DNA of 64,000 bases from Leucaena leucocephala. Lineage: Eukaryota; Streptophyta; Magnoliopsida; Fabales; Fabaceae. The stretch lies in assembly GCA_037074615.1 (NCBI GenBank), contig CM073549.1:4407001-4471000 (forward strand), in the 5' to 3' direction. Each line of letters begins with the position of its first letter. Position 1 is the first letter of the stretch. Positions 59,476-64,000 of this stretch are shown in pieces. A program made the position numbers and the translations under genes. The notes under the pieces are model-generated. The model searched no databases and had not been told where the DNA came from. It saw nothing but the letters and a program-made list of their open reading frames with translations.

Positions 59476-59617
59476 CACTATAAAAAAGTTGATACTAGAA
59501 TTCACTGTTGAAAGCCTGCCTTATAGTGACGATTTTAGAAGTCGCCATTGAAAGTCTTTTTTCAGCGAGATTTGTGGCGGTGGCGGTTGAAAGTTGTACA
59601 AGTATTTTTTTTGTAGA
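59476..59617. mobile_element. small CACTA-derived MITE
   Basis: Begins CACTATAAAAAA and ends TTTTTTTTGTAG. Inside are 'gtcgcc.ttgaaagtc', 'cagcgagatt' and 'ggcggttgaaag', decayed versions of the GCGGCGAC subterminal motif of the large CACTA element at 28326. It sits about 200 bp 3' of the ERF stop codon, perhaps in the 3'UTR. Confidence 0.6.
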
Positions 59618-62600
59618 ACCATTATTTTTATTTTAATAATTTTAATTTATATGCAAGTCATAATTTTTTATATTTATGTGCTCTGTAAAGCTTATTCCTG
59701 TGTGTCCCATCAAAATTTTCATAATGATCTCTTAAAGAAGTGGTAGTGGGTACAATGATATGCACTCATTTTTAGTAATTTTTTATTGATTCAATGCATG
59801 GCACTATTTGTACCTTATCTTCCTATATATTGAATGGTTTACCGAGATCAAAGCAAATGAATTATTATTGATTAAGCATTCATGGTGTCTTCAATAATTC
59901 TTAGTGACAAAATATGATGATGAATAGATAAATAACATGAGCTTTTGATGTAAAGAGGATTCAAAATCATGAAGCATGAATACCTTAATGAGGATAAATA
60001 ATTATAACATGAACTCTTGATATAAAGAGGGTTCAAATTATTAAAGCTTAACTACTTGAATGTTGTGTTTAGAAGGAGTATTTGGATGACAAATCCATTA
60101 TTTGAGTAGATAAAAATTTCAAATGCATTCTTTTTTCTGATATAGCTTTTTATATGGTTGAGAGAATTGAGGATCCAATTGATAATATCTCTTTTAAAAA
60201 TATTTTCTATATTTACACAGATTCAAACTCGTGATACCTTGAGCTTAAGTGGCCAAAACACTTTCCACTATGATCAATGCCTATTGGTTATTCAAATGCA
60301 TTCTAAGTGTATTTTTATAAAATTTCATTTACGATAAACCAATTTGTGTTCCGCAAGATTCTAATAACTTTTGTCAAAATAACAAGAACATATTTTTTAC
60401 TTTGATTACTCCATCCAACACAAAGTAAAAAAGATGCTCCAGTGTGTATGAATATTGAAATAATTAAGCTCCTAGACATGGGGAAAAACTTGTGGCAATA
60501 TGAAATATAACTGATTATAGTTTGGATCCTTGGTTTTAATTTTGCTCTCCAACTCAAAATTCAACACTTGTGATTATTATAAACAAAGAATATTGATGAA
60601 CCATTCTATTGTTCTAAACAATAATAGGTCCCACTTCAAATGCATAAATCTAAAGTGGAGAGGGTGGGAGGAATATGATTACACTATCAAAAATTACCAA
60701 AACGAATCTGGAAGATGCGTAGCTTTACTATTTATTCCAAAGCAGAACATCCTAGATTTAGACAAAATTCTTGTCCGCAAATTCATGTAATTGGTCCCCA
60801 CACGTCCACCAAATTGATTTCCAAATGAAACTTGCTTTGGCTTTTTGGCTTTGGGTGAGAGATGTGACAAGATTTTTTTAGGAAATAGAATGGAGTTAAA
60901 GGTCAATTAATAAAGTGGTGTGGGAGGTTATTTCTAGGACATATAGGGCCCATCAAAGACAAATATATTCTATGAGAGGGACCATCTATGGTTGCAATGG
61001 TTGAGACTTTTGTGCATTTTCCAATTATTTGTTTAATCTGTTTTATTGGATCATCAAAATCCAAATATAGCACTCTCTAAGTTGCTTTGGAAGGCAGGAA
61101 AGAAACTTTTTAATTCTTATGATGGTCTCATTGAGAATGAATGGTTGTTGTTCTAGAGAATTTTTGAGTAATCAGAAAGAATAATGGAATTAGTGACTGT
61201 ACTAATAATTGAATGAATTACAATGGAACATGGGATTTAGATCCTCTCCTAATAGAATGTCTTCCCTTCTGCAAAATCTTATTTGTTGGCCTAATCTAAC
61301 AATTAAAAATGTGCTAGAGCTAACCATCATACAATTTAACACCAGAAGATAAAGATAGAGAGCATACTTCCAACCCACACTCTCCCGCTCGGCCAAGATC
61401 ATTGAAGTCCAATAGTTACTACAGGAAAAAAAAAATTTAATGGTAACTAAAAGTGACATTTCTTAACAATTTTAAAAGCGACATGGATAACGATGTAATA
61501 AATAAAAGTTTTACCGGCATTTTTTAACCTCCTTAGAATACTTTCCAAGACAGTTTTTAACAAAAAGAGCCTTGGAAAGTACTTCCGTTACTGCTTTTTT
61601 ACATGTTTATGGGAAACTTTCGACGTCTATTTTGTATTTATTTGAATTATCCCTTATGGGAAACTAGTTTTTCCATGTTGTGCTTGGTCTTTAGTATTTA
61701 TTTGAATTATCCTTTCATTCTTTCATCCTTTCACCCATGTAAAAGATGGTTGTAAGAAGGAGGAAATTGTAACTTCACTACATTGTTCCATGTAATGTTC
61801 AGTGTGAAAGTAATGGCTCCAAAGAAAAACTCCCTAAGTAGATGAGACAATGAGACTCCTCAAGCATACTCACTTGGAGGAAAGAAAAAGTGTGCAAATA
61901 AAAGCCTATGATGGGAAAAGACGGTATGATTTTGTATGAGAGAGGATTTGTTTGTGTCAGAAGTTAGATTTGGATTCTACTCAATTATAGTTTTTTTTTT
62001 TAATTTCTCTTCAAATAAATCGTATGCATTTAGTTTTGTGGCTAGAACATGAAGATTTTTATTTTATTGGATCATGAGAATCAAAATTGCACTATAGCTA
62101 TCAATTGTTTTGGAAGGAAAGAAAGCTACTTTATAACGCTGGTATAAGTCAATTTGAGAGAATGAATGGTTCTGGTTGTTCAGAAGAACTCATAAATATT
62201 CAAAAAGAATATTAATGGAATTGTAATAAGTGAATGAATTGAAGTGTAGTATTGTTGAAGAAAAAGCTGGGAAGGGGGAACCTGTGCCAAAAAGCCAAGG
62301 ACATAGACAGTTAATATATCAATCTTGTGCCTAAAATGCAAAAAGTTGCAGAATTTGTGCCTTTAATTCTCAGTCAAGATATCTTCTATATAGCATCTTT
62401 TCTTAGCACAAGGACATGTAGGCCATTCCATGGCTTCATAATCTCTGCCCAACTTTAATTTATGCATTCAAATAATTTAGGTTTAACGTTAATATTGAAG
62501 TGAGAAATAATAACCCACCAATTAAAGTTCAACGGTGCAAAGCTAGGTTGAACTTAAAAATCAACAAGAATTAAGGATTGTCATTTGTCATTAGAACATG

Positions 62601-63880
62601 TACTAACAACAACTGCATCAATTTTCAACGATGGTTGACAATAAAAGACATGAATTAATAATGATGATTATTATAATGATTATTAGCACAAGTGCTAAGA
62701 CGATTATTAAACCAAACATGCTTAAATATGGTTATTTATCATTGTTGTTAGTATTTTACCATTGTGTTTAAATAATCATTAAACTAGCTATAATCATTGT
62801 TATATATGTACGTAGTCATGAGGATTATTTCCACAATAATTATAATTATAATTTTCCCTAGATGAACCAAAAGCCATAGGATTTTTCAGTAGAACATCAA
62901 CAAATTTCTCAGGAGTGAGGCAAGGTAAAAAGGCATGAAATAACTAACAAAAGCTCAGTATAGTTGACAGATAACTGTATTTCTTAAACATGATATCTTG
63001 GATTCAAACTAGACGTAGGTATGGAAAAAGTTTTGTTAGGAGAGACAAAACTTATTACAATGATATCTACTATTCGGGATGATTAATCTTTAATTACCGG
63101 TTGGCGGATACTGCTAGACTCAACCAAAGAAAAAAAAAAGGCCTGAAACATACCCACTTTAAGAAATCAAATGAAATCACTTGGTGATATATTTCTTAGG
63201 GCTCAAGTTTTAGAACTCCAAAATTCTAGGGCTTATTGCCTAACCCCCATGCATGTGTTGAGAAAAAGAAGAACTTTTTAATGCTTCGCGTCACTAAATT
63301 CTCTCCTTAATTTCTCTCTATCTTGTCCTTGTTTTTCAAACTTTATCAACAAATTGCACTTAGATTTGACACTTTGTTCTGGCTTTTCATGTCTCGGATC
63401 TGATATGTGAGGTTGCAGCTAGCTCTATAGCTATTATATCCCTCTCACTTCTGCTTCAAAAGATATGAAGTATTAGATTCCATGCACACGACAGGAAGAG
63501 AAGCACAATTTCTTCTCTATAATTCCACTCAAAAGATGCCTCTCACCCATCATCACAAAAAATCTTATATTTTTTTCCCTCCATGCGAATAATTTAATCA
63601 GGAACAAAACATGAAGAACATAACCATATTCTTGCCTAGCTATATGATTTCTTAATGTAGAACTCATGGCCTAGAATTAATTAAATTTCAATAAGACACA
63701 CATATTTATAGTCTTTAATTATGGGAAAAACTATTCTGGAATAGTCCGCTTCTGTTGAACAGGATATATCAGTCAAAAGAAAGCAAAAGAAAAGAGCATA
63801 ACCATTAAACTAATGTCAAAGCTGGTTGCTTAAAGTGCTTGATGTGATTTGCAGAATTTAATCTTGCTTTCTTGCCACTT
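59618..63880. other. intergenic with decayed duplications
   Basis: No gene supported. Two direct repeats are visible: 59930-59985 with 59994-60050 ('taacatga.ct.ttgat.taaagag'), and 61038-61220 with 62073-62240 ('ttggatcat', 'tttggaagg..gaaag', 'gagaatgaatggtt', 'aatggaatt'). A dispersed-repeat-like segment lies at 63000-63120 ('attaccggttggcggatactgc'). Minus-strand ORFs at 60315, 60694, 61202 and 63473 lack domains. Confidence 0.5.
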
Positions 63881-63889
63881 ATTCTAGAA

Positions 63890-64000
63890 TATTATTTATA
63901 TATACCTAAGCCTATGCTCTATGATCTATTGCAAACATAAGAGCTTCTTTTTTTTTTCCTTTCTGCTAAAAACAAAGGGGTTTGAAGAGCTTCACTCTTC
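63890..64000 (+). promoter_or_regulatory. possible promoter of a gene beyond the window
   Basis: TATTTATATATACC (63892-63905) is a plausible TATA box, followed by a leader-like, pyrimidine-rich stretch to the window end. No coding sequence is visible. Confidence 0.25.

Noticed and set aside
61420..61520. CACTA-like start 'actacaggaaaa'
   Set aside because: No matching end, no GCGGCGAC motifs and no target duplication could be seen.

Overview
The window is AT-rich nuclear DNA from a flowering plant, most likely a woody or herbaceous eudicot. The evidence is an AP2/ERF gene, two plant-specific DUF1685 genes, an intron-containing plastid-targeted YceD/DUF177 gene, plant MIR399 hairpins and plant-type DNA transposons (CACTA, hAT-like, Mutator-like MITEs). 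I cannot name the species. No organellar, viral or bacterial block was seen.

Region 3.7-33.8 kb is the main feature: a cluster of eleven MIR399 loci (called L1-L11 here). Nine have both hairpin arms (L1 3.8 kb, L2 5.8, L3 9.5, L4 11.5, L6 15.5, L8 18.2, L9 23.0, L10 26.4, L11 33.7 kb). L7 (17.2 kb) keeps the mature sequence but has lost the 5' arm. L5 (13.2 kb) is only a promoter relic. L9 and L10 face the minus strand and the rest face plus. miR399 is the phosphate-starvation microRNA that silences PHO2/UBC24, and PHR1-type MYB factors switch it on through the P1BS site GNATATNC. All loci except L8 have an exact P1BS just upstream. In L2, L3, L4, L6 and L7 the P1BS is followed about 14-16 bp later by a CATAAATAA TATA box. 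In L2, L3, L4 and L6 the hairpin begins about 30-45 bp after that. L2+L3 and L4+L6 belong to two copies of a tandemly duplicated unit of roughly 5.7-6 kb. L10 has an arm-to-arm perfect palindrome over the mature region.

Region 28.3-32.65 kb is a complete non-autonomous CACTA transposon with CAA target duplications and GCGGCGAC subterminal repeats; it carries exon-like sequence. Region 33.9-42.7 kb is gene-poor and repeat-rich. Region 42.8-47.9 kb has two tandem DUF1685 paralogues and a small duplicated 3' fragment of the first, with related foldback minisatellite elements on both sides of the first gene. Region 49.4-52.3 kb carries a minus-strand two-exon DUF177/YceD-like gene (323 aa) needed, by family, for plastid 23S rRNA accumulation. 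A tiny membrane-peptide ORF lies at 53.3 kb. Region 54-58 kb is repeat and intergenic DNA. An AP2/ERF factor (58.09-59.27 kb) follows, and the last 4.7 kb is intergenic, possibly ending in the promoter of a gene beyond the window.

Most other short ORFs are chance or repeat-derived. All calls come from reading the sequence; no folding, alignment or database search was run.
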